Origin: an uncultured Collinsella sp.
GTDB taxonomy: Bacteria; Actinomycetota; Coriobacteriia; Coriobacteriales; Coriobacteriaceae
Assembly: GCA_902470895.1 (NCBI GenBank)
Contig: CABRID010000053.1
Coordinates: forward strand, 1 to 14,122
Direction of reading: 5' to 3'
Length of the DNA: 14,122 bases
The notes beneath the pieces were generated by a model. The model did no database searches and was not told the origin of the DNA. It saw only the letters and a program-made list of their open reading frames with translations. Below are positions 6,819-13,787 of the stretch, one piece after another (position 1 is the first letter of the stretch; the number at the start of each line of letters is the position of its first letter). A program made the translations under genes and the position numbers.

Positions 6819-7292
6819 ATGAGTGTTGTTATGGCACGAATCGACAATCGCCTGCTTCACGGCATCATCGTGACGCAGTGGGCCCCGGTGTCGGGCGCGA
6901 CCCGAGTCATGGTCATCGACGACAAGGTCGCCGGCGACGAGGTCCTGAAGTCCACTATGAGGATGGCGCGCCCCGCGGGCATGGCCGTCTCGATCATCTC
7001 CGAGCAGACCGCGCTCAAGAACTTCGCGGCGGGCAAGTACGACCGCGAGAAGGTCTTTGTCATCGCCAAGGAGCCCGAGACGATCCTTCACCTGGTCGAG
7101 TCGGGCATCGAGCTCCCGTCGCTGATCGTCGGCGGCTCGCTCGTCAAGGAGGGCGGCGTCCAGCTCACCCAGCGCGCCTATGCCTCCGCCGAGAACGTCC
7201 AGAGCTACAAGGCGCTCATCGCCCGCGGCGTCAAGGTGACGGCACAGTTCGTGCCCGCCGACAAGCCCGTCTCCGTCGCCGACCTCATCTAA
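6819..7292 (+). CDS. PTS mannose-family (LevE type) EIIB component
   Basis: Cytoplasmic phosphocarrier of 157 residues, the usual length for a separate EIIB of the mannose-fructose-sorbose family. It takes phosphate from EIIA and passes it to the sugar entering through IIC/IID. MARIDNRLLHGIIVTQW carries the family motif RxDxRLxHG, with H14 as the predicted phosphorylated histidine. The residue after HG, usually Gln, is Ile. The remainder (VIDDKVAGDE, IVGGSLVKEGGVQLT) matches the family fold. The ATG at 6819 has TAGGAG seven bases upstream. An in-frame ATG at 6750 adds residues foreign to the family and runs through the operator dyad. This is the first gene of the structural operon, and its stop codon overlaps the ribosome site of the next gene. 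Confidence 0.93.
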   Translation: MSVVMARIDNRLLHGIIVTQWAPVSGATRVMVIDDKVAGDEVLKSTMRMARPAGMAVSIISEQTALKNFAAGKYDREKVFVIAKEPETILHLVESGIELPSLIVGGSLVKEGGVQLTQRAYASAENVQSYKALIARGVKVTAQFVPADKPVSVADLI

Positions 7293-7301
7293 GGAGGGAT
7301 C

Positions 7302-8087
7302 ATGGTCAACTTCACTATCCTGCAGGTCGTCCTTTTGACCCTGCTGGCCTTCATCAAGCACGTGGACTACTACGGCATCCCGATGATCTTCGTCAACTAT
7401 GCCGTCTTCTGGGGCCTTATCACCGGCGTCGTCATGGGCGACTGGCAGACCGGCCTCGTCATCGGCGGCACCATCCAGCTCATGCAGCTCGGCGTCGCGG
7501 GCTTCGGCGGCTCGTCGATTCCCGACTACGGCACGATGGCCATCATCGCCACCGCCTACGGCGTGACCCTGGGCGCGGACACGGGCCTCGCCATCGGCCT
7601 GCCGGTCGGCATGCTCGGCATCCAGCTCGACGTCATCGTCAAGATCCTCAACGGCTTCGTCGTCGAGAAGTCCCAGAAGTTCTGCAACGAGGGTAAGTTC
7701 AATCAGATGAACGCCATCCTGTGGGTCTGCCCCGCGCTCTTCGGCCTGTGCGCCGCCCTGCCCGTCTTTGTCTCCGTGACGCTCGGCCAGCCCGCCGTCA
7801 ACTGGCTCCTCGAGGTCATGCCTCAGTGGTTCCTCTCCGGCCTCACCCTCGCCGGCAAGATGCTCCCGGCCATCGGTATCGCCATGCTGCTCCGCTACAT
7901 GCCCACCGGCAAGTACTTCCAGTACCTGCTCGTCGGCTTCTTCCTCTCGGCCTTCCTGAACGTGCCCATCATCGGCGCCGCCATCGTCGGCGTTGCCCTC
8001 GCGATCGCGTTCTACCAGCGTGCCGAGAGGGACACCGAGCTCGCCGCCCACGCTTCCGCAGACGCCTTCATCGGAGAGGATGAGTAA
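7302..8087 (+). CDS. PTS mannose-family EIIC component (sugar channel)
   Basis: Integral membrane permease subunit of 261 residues. Together with IID it forms the sugar path through the cytoplasmic membrane. Hydrophobic segments fill most of the protein, starting with ILQVVLLTLLAFIKHVDYYG. The motifs WGLITGVVMGDWQTGLVIGG and IQLMQLGVAGFGGSSIPDYG are characteristic of the EIIC sorbose/mannose family. The C terminus is a charged cytoplasmic tail (AERDTELAAH...GEDE). The ATG at 7302 is preceded by AAGGAGG, which overlaps the TAA of EIIB. The downstream EIID gene starts 2 bases after this stop, so translational coupling is likely. The substrate cannot be read from the sequence alone. Confidence 0.95.
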   Translation: MVNFTILQVVLLTLLAFIKHVDYYGIPMIFVNYAVFWGLITGVVMGDWQTGLVIGGTIQLMQLGVAGFGGSSIPDYGTMAIIATAYGVTLGADTGLAIGLPVGMLGIQLDVIVKILNGFVVEKSQKFCNEGKFNQMNAILWVCPALFGLCAALPVFVSVTLGQPAVNWLLEVMPQWFLSGLTLAGKMLPAIGIAMLLRYMPTGKYFQYLLVGFFLSAFLNVPIIGAAIVGVALAIAFYQRAERDTELAAHASADAFIGEDE

Positions 8088-8089
8088 CC

Positions 8090-8923
8090 ATGGAAAACGA
8101 GAACATCACCGCCGTCGCCGAGGGCAAGCCCTCCGGCTACAAGGTCACCAAGAAGGATCTGCGCAACGCGAACTGGCGCTGGCTCATGAGCGTGTGCACC
8201 TTCAACTACCAGACCCAGCAGGGCGCCTCAGTCGCCTACGCCCTCTCGCCGGTCCTGAGGAAGATCTACACGAACGACGAGGACTATAAGCAAGCGCTCA
8301 ACAACCACTTCCGCTACTACAATACCCAGCCTTGGCTCGCCGCCATCATCCTTGGCGCCTGCGTGGCCATGGAGGAACGCGACGGCCTAGCGGCGGCGGA
8401 CGCCGTCCAAGACCTGAAGATCGGCACCATGGGACCGCTCGCCGGCGTCGGCGACTCCCTGCTCATGACCATGATCCCGACCATCATGGGCTCCATCGCC
8501 GCCTACATGGCCATCGAGGGCAACCCCGTGGGAGCCGGCATCTGGTTCGCGCTCATCCTGGCCATCTTCTGGGTCCGCATGCACGCCCTCGAGTTCGGCT
8601 ACAAGCAGGGCGTGAAGCTCGTCACCGACTTCAGCGAGAAGCTTCCCAACCTCACTGCCGCCGCCTCCGTGCTTGGCCTCACCGTGGTCGGCTGCCTCAT
8701 CGCCTCGGTCATCGGCGTCACCTGCCCGATTAGCTTCAGCTTCGGCGACGTCTCGATGGAGATTCAGCCGCTGCTCGACAAGATCCTGCCTGCCATGATC
8801 CCCGCCGCCATCACGGGAAGCGCGTATTACCTTCTTACCAAGAAGAACGCGAGCATGACGGTCCTCATCCTCGTGGTGATCGTCCTCGCGATGGTCGCCT
8901 CCGCCGCTGGCATCCTCGCCTAG
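8090..8923 (+). CDS. PTS mannose-family EIID component
   Basis: Second membrane subunit of the sugar channel, 277 residues. The N-terminal VTKKDLRNANWRWLMSVCTF and FNYQTQQGASVAYALSPVL correspond to the conserved start of EIID proteins (tKkDL..v..R......NyerqQ..gf...l.PvL). HFRYYNTQPWLAAIILGACVAMEE and KIGTMGPLAGVGDSLL are the next two diagnostic blocks. At the C terminus there are hydrophobic segments, including ASMTVLILVVIVLAMVASAA. Many EIID proteins have a larger hydrophilic region, but the overall length here is normal. The ribosome site GGAGAGGATGAG lies inside the end of the IIC gene. Confidence 0.95.
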   Translation: MENENITAVAEGKPSGYKVTKKDLRNANWRWLMSVCTFNYQTQQGASVAYALSPVLRKIYTNDEDYKQALNNHFRYYNTQPWLAAIILGACVAMEERDGLAAADAVQDLKIGTMGPLAGVGDSLLMTMIPTIMGSIAAYMAIEGNPVGAGIWFALILAIFWVRMHALEFGYKQGVKLVTDFSEKLPNLTAAASVLGLTVVGCLIASVIGVTCPISFSFGDVSMEIQPLLDKILPAMIPAAITGSAYYLLTKKNASMTVLILVVIVLAMVASAAGILA

Positions 8924-8949
8924 CTTCGACCCAAGAGATTGGTGAATCA

Positions 8950-9348
8950 ATGAGAAAGATAGTTGTGGCGAGCCATTCCCTTCTCGCCCAGGGCTTCAAG
9001 GACACCCTCGAGTTCCTTACGGGTAAGAGCGACGCCGTCAACGCCGTGTGCGCCTACGTGAACGACAACGGCGAGGGGCTCGACGCGGCGGTCGAGGCGG
9101 CTCTTTCGGGCACTGACGAGGTCGTCGTCCTCACCGACGCGCTCGGCGGCAGCGTGAACCAGCGCTTCTCCCGCTTCGCCTCCGACCGGATCCACGTGAT
9201 CGCGGGTGTCAACCTCCCGCTCGCCATGACGGTCGCGCTCGCGCGCCCCGACGAGAAACTCGACTTCGACGCCCTCGTCGACGAGGCGCGCCAGCAGATC
9301 GTCTACGTGAACGGTGCCAGTTCCGCCGAGTGCGAAGACGACGAATAG
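8950..9348 (+). CDS. PTS mannose-family EIIA component
   Basis: Cytoplasmic phosphocarrier of 132 residues that receives phosphate from HPr at H9 (IVVASHSLLAQGFKDTL) and donates it to EIIB. DEVVVLTDALGGSVNQRF matches the conserved GGS block of the EIIA-Man fold. The tail is acidic (SAECEDDE). The spacing from EIID is 26 bases and the ribosome site (GGTGA) is weaker than in its neighbours, so expression may rely partly on coupling. IIA is last in the set (IIB-IIC-IID-IIA), unlike levDEFG where IIA is first. Confidence 0.92.
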   Translation: MRKIVVASHSLLAQGFKDTLEFLTGKSDAVNAVCAYVNDNGEGLDAAVEAALSGTDEVVVLTDALGGSVNQRFSRFASDRIHVIAGVNLPLAMTVALARPDEKLDFDALVDEARQQIVYVNGASSAECEDDE

Positions 9349-9360
9349 AGGAGGTCGACG

Positions 9361-10485
9361 ATGAGAGAGTTCCTTAAGGACGTGTGGATGCACGGCGGTG
9401 AGGAAAGCCGCGCCATCACCCCCGAGAACATCACGGGCGAGAAGGGCCGTGCCGCCATGTCGGCCAGCCACCTCGGCGTCGGCCGCAAGGGCTCGTGCTG
9501 CGTGCCCCTTGAGTCCGGCGAGACCATCACGCTCGCGGACATCGAGGGCCCCGGCATCATCCGCCACATCTGGATGACCGTCCCCGACAAGACCGCCGCC
9601 GGCAGCTTCGTCATGCGCGACCTCGTGCTGCGCTTCTACTGGGACGACGAGGAGACCCCCTCGGTCGAGTGCCCTGTCGGCGACTTCTTCTGCAACGGCT
9701 TCGGTGAGCGCGCCATCGTCAACTCGATGCCCATCTGCGTGAACCCGACGGGCGGCATGAACTGCTACTTCGAGATGCCTTTCAGGAAGCACGCCAAGGT
9801 CACGCTTACGAGCGAGCACCCCGGGTTCATTAAGTACATCTTCTACACGTTCAACTACGCGCTCACCGACGTGCCGGACGACGCCATGTACTTCCACGCC
9901 CGTTTTAACCGCGAGCGCAGCACCCGCAGGGGCGTCGACTACACCGTGCTCGACGGCGTGCGCGGTAAGGGCTACTACGTCGGCACCTACATGGCCCTGT
10001 GCGCCCTGGAGCGCTATTGGTGGGGCGAGGGCGAGATGAAGTTCTTCCTCGACGGCGACGAGGAGTTCCCCACGGTCACCTCGACGGGAGCCGAGGACTA
10101 CTTCGGCGGTGCCTGGGCCTTCCTCGACAGGCCGCCCCACGCGCTGCCCGAGGCGCAGTGCTTCAACACGCTGTTCGCCGGCTACCCGTACCGCTCGACG
10201 CGCGACGCCACGCGCGACCGCTTCAGCGCGGGCAAGCCGAACCCGAACCCGATGCTCGCGACCAACGACGACGCGCTGCCCAGGCACGGCCTCTACAGGT
10301 GGCACCTTCCCGACCCGATCTCGTTCAAGGAGGACCTGCGCGTGACGTTCCAGGACCTCGGCAACGACGACATCAAGCTCTACGAGCGCGAGGACGACAT
10401 CTCCACCGTCGCCTACTGGTACCAAAGCGAGCCGCACGCCGTGCTCGCCCCGTTTGCCACAAGGCAGGACCGCGTGCCCAGGTAG
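9361..10485 (+). CDS. DUF2961 / GH172-family putative glycoside hydrolase, cytoplasmic
   Basis: A 374-residue DUF2961-like protein. Characterised GH172 relatives are the Bifidobacterium dentium alpha-fructofuranosidase/difructose dianhydride I enzyme and bacterial D-arabinan furanosidases. Visible blocks are LADIEGPGIIRHIWMTV (58-74), PVGDFFCNGFGE (105-116), WGEGEMKFFLDGDEEFPTV (221-239) and STGAEDYFGGAW (241-252). The GEGE and TGAEDYF regions carry the two catalytic glutamates in studied members, here probably E225 (or E223) and E245. There is no signal peptide, so the substrate should be cytosolic, which fits import by the adjoining PTS. GAGGAGG immediately follows the EIIA stop and sets the ATG at 9361. 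The exact sugar is unknown. A fructofuranoside is preferred because of the fructokinase-like neighbour, but arabinofuranoside or galactofuranoside remain possible. Confidence 0.85.
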   Translation: MREFLKDVWMHGGEESRAITPENITGEKGRAAMSASHLGVGRKGSCCVPLESGETITLADIEGPGIIRHIWMTVPDKTAAGSFVMRDLVLRFYWDDEETPSVECPVGDFFCNGFGERAIVNSMPICVNPTGGMNCYFEMPFRKHAKVTLTSEHPGFIKYIFYTFNYALTDVPDDAMYFHARFNRERSTRRGVDYTVLDGVRGKGYYVGTYMALCALERYWWGEGEMKFFLDGDEEFPTVTSTGAEDYFGGAWAFLDRPPHALPEAQCFNTLFAGYPYRSTRDATRDRFSAGKPNPNPMLATNDDALPRHGLYRWHLPDPISFKEDLRVTFQDLGNDDIKLYEREDDISTVAYWYQSEPHAVLAPFATRQDRVPR

Positions 10486-10512
10486 GGTCGCCTCGAAACA
10501 AGCCAACGTTAT

Positions 10513-10550
10513 GGGCGCCCGCGGTTGACCATGACTGCGGGCGTCCCTTT
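10513..10550 (+). terminator. Intercistronic hairpin (attenuator or processing site)
   Basis: GGGCGCCCGCGGT pairs with ACTGCGGGCGTCCC through a long GC-rich stem with one bulged T, one G-U pair and a loop of about eight bases. Only TTTG follows before the ribosome site of the kinase gene. It sits in the single wide gap (79 bases) of the operon. It may terminate part of the transcripts or mark an RNA processing or stability point. Confidence 0.55.
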
Positions 10551-10564
10551 GTAAGGAGGATCAC

Positions 10565-11449
10565 ATGAGCGAAAAGCAAATGAGGCTCGGCGCCCTCGAG
10601 GCCGGCGGGACCAAGATGGTCTGTGCCGTGGTGTCCGGCGACGGCGAGGTTCTCGACCGTATGGAGACCCCGACGCTTACGCCCGCCGAGACCGTCCCAC
10701 AAATGGTCGAGTGGTTCACCGCCCGCGATGTAAACGCGTTGGGCATCGGCGCCTTCGGCCCGACCTGCGTCGACCCCAACGATGAGCGCTACGGTTCCAT
10801 CCTCCAGACGCCCAAGCTCGCGTGGCGAGGCTATGGTCTTCGCGCCGCGTTCGCCGACGCCCTCGGGATTCCGGTGACCTACGACACGGACGTGAACGTT
10901 GCCTGCCTCGGCGAAGTGGTCTTCGGCTGCTGCAAGGGGCTCGAGGACGCCGTCTACGTGACCATCGGCACCGGCGTGGGCGCGGGCGTCATGTGCGCGG
11001 GCAGGCTCCTTCACGGCATGCTGCACCCCGAGGCCGGCCACATGCTGGTAAGGACCCGTCCCACCGAGGAGGGACGCTGCGTCTGCCCGAGCCACGCGAG
11101 CTGTCTCGAGGGCCTCGCCTCCGGCCCCGCCATCGCCGCGCGCTGGGGAAAGCCCGCGGCCGAGCTCGCGGACAACGCTGAGGTGTGGGCGCTCGAGGGG
11201 GATTATCTGGGGCAGATGTGCGCGAACCTCGTGCTCATGTACTCGCCTCGCCGTATCGTCCTCGGCGGCGGCGTGATGCACCAGGAGCAGCTCTACGGCA
11301 TCGTCCGCAAGAAGACCCTCGAATATCTGGGTGGCTACATCCAGACCGCCGAGCTTAAGGACATAGAGAGCTACATCTGCGCTCCGGGCTGCGGCGGCGA
11401 CCAAGGAATCCTTGGCGCGGCCGAGCTGGCAAGAAGGGCGCTCGCGTAA
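10565..11449 (+). CDS. ROK-family sugar kinase, fructokinase-like
   Basis: Predicted ATP-dependent hexokinase of the ROK family, 294 residues, resembling ScrK/YdhR-type fructokinases more than NagC regulators. It has no N-terminal helix-turn-helix. GALEAGGTKMVCAV (9-22) is the ATP-phosphate loop typical of the fructokinase branch. ALGIGAFGPTCVD (58-70), TPKLAWRGYGL and TDVNVACLGE (108-117, catalytic D109) follow, then TIGTGVGAGV. The zinc-binding ROK region reads HPEAGHM and CVCPSHASCLEGLASGPA (172-189). AAGGAGG precedes the ATG at 10565. In this operon it would phosphorylate the sugar released free by the GH172-like enzyme. Fructose is the favoured substrate, although glucose or mannose kinases share the fold. 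Confidence 0.88.
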   Translation: MSEKQMRLGALEAGGTKMVCAVVSGDGEVLDRMETPTLTPAETVPQMVEWFTARDVNALGIGAFGPTCVDPNDERYGSILQTPKLAWRGYGLRAAFADALGIPVTYDTDVNVACLGEVVFGCCKGLEDAVYVTIGTGVGAGVMCAGRLLHGMLHPEAGHMLVRTRPTEEGRCVCPSHASCLEGLASGPAIAARWGKPAAELADNAEVWALEGDYLGQMCANLVLMYSPRRIVLGGGVMHQEQLYGIVRKKTLEYLGGYIQTAELKDIESYICAPGCGGDQGILGAAELARRALA

Positions 11450-11481
11450 CTTGCGCTCTCTCCGCCATACGACGCGTTAAG

Positions 11482-11539
11482 AAAAGACGAGCGCTTCTTG
11501 CCAATTGAGCGGCAAGAAGTGCTCGTCTTTTGCATTTTT
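11482..11539 (+). terminator. Strong, probably bidirectional terminator
   Basis: AAAAGACGAGCGCTTCTTGCC (11482-11502) pairs with 11511-11531 as a 21-bp stem with a single wobble and an eight-base loop. GCATTTTT follows on the + strand. The A-run at the left side gives a U-run on the minus strand, so it can also end the convergent methyltransferase transcript, whose last stop is at 11545. Confidence 0.93.
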
Positions 11540-11544
11540 GCCTC

Positions 11545-12375
11545 TCAAAATCTTTTTTTCACGATTTGCATTTTCATCCCGTTGTCACCGACCCTTGCGA
11601 GAAACCGGAAAAAGCCGCTGACAGAAGGGTCTCTCAAATCGTTATAACCCAGCATATAGCCGCGACTTGTGACCTGCAGACGGCTGTCCCACGCGCCGAT
11701 TTCCTTGGCGGCATCCGAAACCGCAAAATATGCCCCAACATCCTTGATTTTTGCAGTCTTAAGCCATGTTTTTGCGATCATCTTTACTGCCGTCCGATTG
11801 GCAGCATCAAAGACCAGCACACCGCCGGGGAAAGCGTCCGCCATCTCCCGCACCAGTTCCCGGACCTGCTGGGTCAGAAAGTAATAGAACACCCCGGAGG
11901 CAAAGAACACCACCCCGCCGGAGGCATCGATTTTGCTAAACCATGCGGTGTCTTTCAGGTCACAGGGGATATTTTGTTCTCGATTCCCGGCGGGCAGTAG
12001 CTGCTGCCGCAAGGCAATCACATCCGGGAAGTCCAGACTGTAGATCTTGCATCTACCGTTGTCGCAGGTTCTGCCGGTGTTGTCCAGCCCGCAGCCCAGA
12101 TTGACCACCGCCGCATTGGGGTGGCCTTTCAGGTAATCCCGCACCTCGAAAGCAAGATCACCCTGCCGCATGGCCACCTCCAGCGCACCAAAACGCTGCA
12201 TCAGGCTGCGGGAGTTTTTCTCTGCCTCTGAAAAGTCGTAGTCGATCTGGTCGAGCAGACGAACCGCTGTTTCATCCCTGTAAAGGTTCGGGTACAGCTC
12301 CGTACACAGCTTTCGGGAATACAGCGGGAGGATCAGCGTCTCCTGCACGGTGTTTTTCTCAATTTTACATTTCAT
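11545..12375 (-). CDS. Class I SAM methyltransferase, leucine carboxyl methyltransferase-like (PF04072/COG3315 type)
   Basis: A 276-residue protein with SAM-binding motif I VVNLGCGLDN (90-99) and the acidic motif II residue in YSLDFPDVIALR (112-123). FFASGVFYYFLTQQVRELV (157-175) and LVFDAANRTAVKM (187-199) are typical of the LCM-like O-methyltransferase family. That family includes polyketide-associated enzymes and many of unknown substrate. The N terminus TLILPLYSRKLCTELYPNLY matches the usual substrate-side helix region. The start has GAGGAAG eight bases upstream. This is the last gene of the minus-strand cassette. Base composition is visibly lower in GC than the PTS operon, and codon use is more mixed (more AAA, ATT, GGG), suggesting origin in a Clostridia-like donor. 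The methylated compound is unknown. Confidence 0.88.
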   Translation of the reverse strand: MKCKIEKNTVQETLILPLYSRKLCTELYPNLYRDETAVRLLDQIDYDFSEAEKNSRSLMQRFGALEVAMRQGDLAFEVRDYLKGHPNAAVVNLGCGLDNTGRTCDNGRCKIYSLDFPDVIALRQQLLPAGNREQNIPCDLKDTAWFSKIDASGGVVFFASGVFYYFLTQQVRELVREMADAFPGGVLVFDAANRTAVKMIAKTWLKTAKIKDVGAYFAVSDAAKEIGAWDSRLQVTSRGYMLGYNDLRDPSVSGFFRFLARVGDNGMKMQIVKKRF

Positions 12376-12386
12376 AGGTTTCTTCC

Positions 12387-12452
12387 TCAGTGAATAAGAA
12401 CTGTCATAATTGCCGCCAGCACAGCCGCTATGACCGTCATGCCTATCGCCAT
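12387..12452 (-). CDS. Possible small single-span membrane peptide
   Basis: The gap between two methyltransferase genes contains a frame encoding MAIGMTVIAAVLAAIMTVLI plus a final His, ending at TGA 12387-12389 only 11 bases before the next start. The frame stays open upstream to 12569, overlapping the preceding methyltransferase, and reads ASSTGVFASILH just before the ATG. The hydrophobic composition fits one transmembrane helix. There is no convincing ribosome site at 12452, so it could equally be the tail of a decayed membrane protein or chance. Confidence 0.25.
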   Translation of the reverse strand: MAIGMTVIAAVLAAIMTVLIH

Positions 12453-12490
12453 GTGCAGGATGGATGCAAAAACACCCGTGCTTGATGCCC

Positions 12491-13096
12491 TTACTTCCGC
12501 GCCGTGACGCAGAGCCACTTTTTCTTTTTGTGTATCTGCACCTCGTGAAAACCCGCCTGCTCCAGACAAGCTTTTAATTCAATGTCCTTGTAGATGGTCA
12601 TGCCGCCGATGATCTGCGTCCACCTCTCGTCCTTGTCCGTATCGCCATTGCTCTCGTTGCAGATAAGAATTGTCCCGTCTGGCTTCAGCGTCCGCCAGAC
12701 CTCACGGAAGCATCGGGGCAAATCAGGCCAAAAGTAGACGGTCTCAAAGGCCGTGACTGCATCGAAGCAGCTATCCTCAAATGCCATATCCGCCACACTG
12801 CCTTGCAGAACGGCGCAACGCCCCTCCTGAATTGCGGTTCGGTTGAGCTTTCTAGTCTTATCCACGCTGACGGGCGAATAGTCGATGCCCTTGACGACGC
12901 CATGCGGGCATTTTTTCAGCAGCCGTTTTATGTTCGCCCCGCCGCCGCAGCCGCAATCCAGCACCTTGGCATTTGGCGCAAGTCGTAGAAATCGAAGTCC
13001 CCACCGCGCCACAGGGCTGTGCCCCAGATTCATCATGGCAACCATAAGTTTTCCGCCGAGGCCCACGGGCTTGCGGGTGTTTTCAAAGAACGACAT
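12491..13096 (-). CDS. Class I SAM-dependent methyltransferase (Methyltransf_11 type)
   Basis: A 201-residue enzyme with motif I VLDCGCGGG (45-53), motif II GIDYSP (70-75), VLQGSVADMAFEDSCFDAV as the D-containing motif III region, and FREVWRTLKPDGTILICNE as the post-motif. Small-molecule methyltransferases of this class use SAM, and the acceptor cannot be deduced. The start MSFFENTRKP at 13096 is supported by GGAGGGG five bases upstream. An earlier in-frame ATG at 13126 lies inside the preceding gene and lacks homology. It overlaps the upstream methyltransferase by 14 bases, so translation is likely coupled. The C terminus is strongly basic (HKKKKWLCVTARK). Composition is foreign relative to the flanks. 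Confidence 0.88.
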   Translation of the reverse strand: MSFFENTRKPVGLGGKLMVAMMNLGHSPVARWGLRFLRLAPNAKVLDCGCGGGANIKRLLKKCPHGVVKGIDYSPVSVDKTRKLNRTAIQEGRCAVLQGSVADMAFEDSCFDAVTAFETVYFWPDLPRCFREVWRTLKPDGTILICNESNGDTDKDERWTQIIGGMTIYKDIELKACLEQAGFHEVQIHKKKKWLCVTARK

Positions 13097-13712
13097 CTGG
13101 CCCCTCCGATTTCGTGCATTCCGCATAGGTCAACGGGAACGAGGCCTTCAGCACCGCGCTTTTCTGCACTGCCCAGCCGTTTTGACGCAGGAAACGTAGG
13201 TATTCCTCGCTTGTCCACCTGCTGTGGAGGGGGAATCCCGCCATACTCATGAAATAGGCTTTTGCCTTGCCGGAAACCGAGCTCCCCGCGTGGGTGAAGG
13301 TTGGCGCGATGAGCACGCCGTCGTCCTTCAGCACCCGCCTGATTTCTTGCAGGGCCTTTTCCGGATGCGGCACTATGTGAAGCGCGTTGGACGCGATCAC
13401 CACATCAAAGGACTTCTGTGCATAGGGCAGGCGGAACATATCTTGTACGGAAAAGTGCAGCTTTGCGGATTGATTGTCCCGCTTTGCTTCAAGGATCATC
13501 TTTGCAGAAGCGTCCGTAGCTTCGATGTGCGCCGCCGCATTTACGATGCTCTTTGCGATAAGCCCCGTGCCGGTGGCAACCTCCAGTACGGTTTTTGCTT
13601 TTACCACCGGCCTGATCAGCTCATACATCTTCTCATACGCCGCCCGGTCCTTTCGCATGAAACGGTCGTACCGACCGGCATTCTTGTCCCAGAAGCCCTT
13701 GCATTCGCGCAT
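13083..13712 (-). CDS. Class I SAM-dependent methyltransferase (UbiE/Methyltransf_11 type)
   Basis: A 209-residue methyltransferase. Motif I is VLEVATGTG (42-50), motif II is IEATDAS (63-69, D67), then VQDMFRLPYAQKSFDVVIAS and IRRVLKDDGVLIAPTF. HIVPHPEKAL resembles the helix seen in UbiE-like enzymes. The ATG at 13712 (MRECKGFWDKNAGRYDRFM) is preferred over the TTG at 13727 because a G-rich ribosome site (GGGGGCG) lies just upstream and the WDKNAGRYDRF block is the usual family start. It is the first gene of the cassette, directly downstream of an extended -10 promoter and two palindromes, so it defines the regulated operon. The acceptor molecule is unknown. Confidence 0.88.
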   Translation of the reverse strand: MRECKGFWDKNAGRYDRFMRKDRAAYEKMYELIRPVVKAKTVLEVATGTGLIAKSIVNAAAHIEATDASAKMILEAKRDNQSAKLHFSVQDMFRLPYAQKSFDVVIASNALHIVPHPEKALQEIRRVLKDDGVLIAPTFTHAGSSVSGKAKAYFMSMAGFPLHSRWTSEEYLRFLRQNGWAVQKSAVLKASFPLTYAECTKSEGPDVVL

Positions 13713-13728
13713 TGCTATCGCCCCCAAA

Positions 13729-13748
13729 TAGTTAGAGACATCTAACTA
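13729..13748. promoter_or_regulatory. Palindrome TAGTTAGA-GACA-TCTAACTA (operator)
   Basis: A perfect 8-bp inverted repeat with a 4-base spacer overlaps the -10 element of the methyltransferase operon on the minus strand and ends 17 bases before its start codon. The placement is typical of a repressor operator. Confidence 0.6.
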
Positions 13749-13752
13749 TAAC
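13745..13752 (-). promoter_or_regulatory. Extended -10 promoter of the methyltransferase operon
   Basis: The minus strand reads TGTTATAGT, an extended -10 (TGn plus TATAGT, complement of 13745-13750). No good -35 is seen at 17 bases, which is common for extended -10 promoters. Confidence 0.5.
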
Positions 13753-13771
13753 ACACGAATCATGCAGTAAG

Positions 13772-13787
13772 ATAAGGCTAACCTTAT
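13772..13787. promoter_or_regulatory. Palindrome ATAAGGCTAACCTTAT, DtxR/IdeR-like box
   Basis: Perfect 6-bp arms ATAAGG/CCTTAT surround CTAA. The core AGGCTAACCT resembles the centre of the DtxR/IdeR iron box (TTAGGTTAGnCTAACCTAA). It lies just upstream of the extended -10 of the methyltransferase operon. The assignment to an iron or manganese regulator is inference from motif resemblance. Confidence 0.45.

Noticed and set aside
6354..8051. 565-codon minus-strand frame across the regulator end and EIIB/EIIC
   Set aside because: It spans two real genes and their promoter gap and has an Asp/Gly/Glu/Ala-biased shadow composition.
8947..10506. 519-codon minus-strand frame across EIIA and the GH172 gene
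   Set aside because: Both + strand genes carry family motifs and good ribosome sites. The antisense frame is Val/Ala/Arg-rich without motifs.
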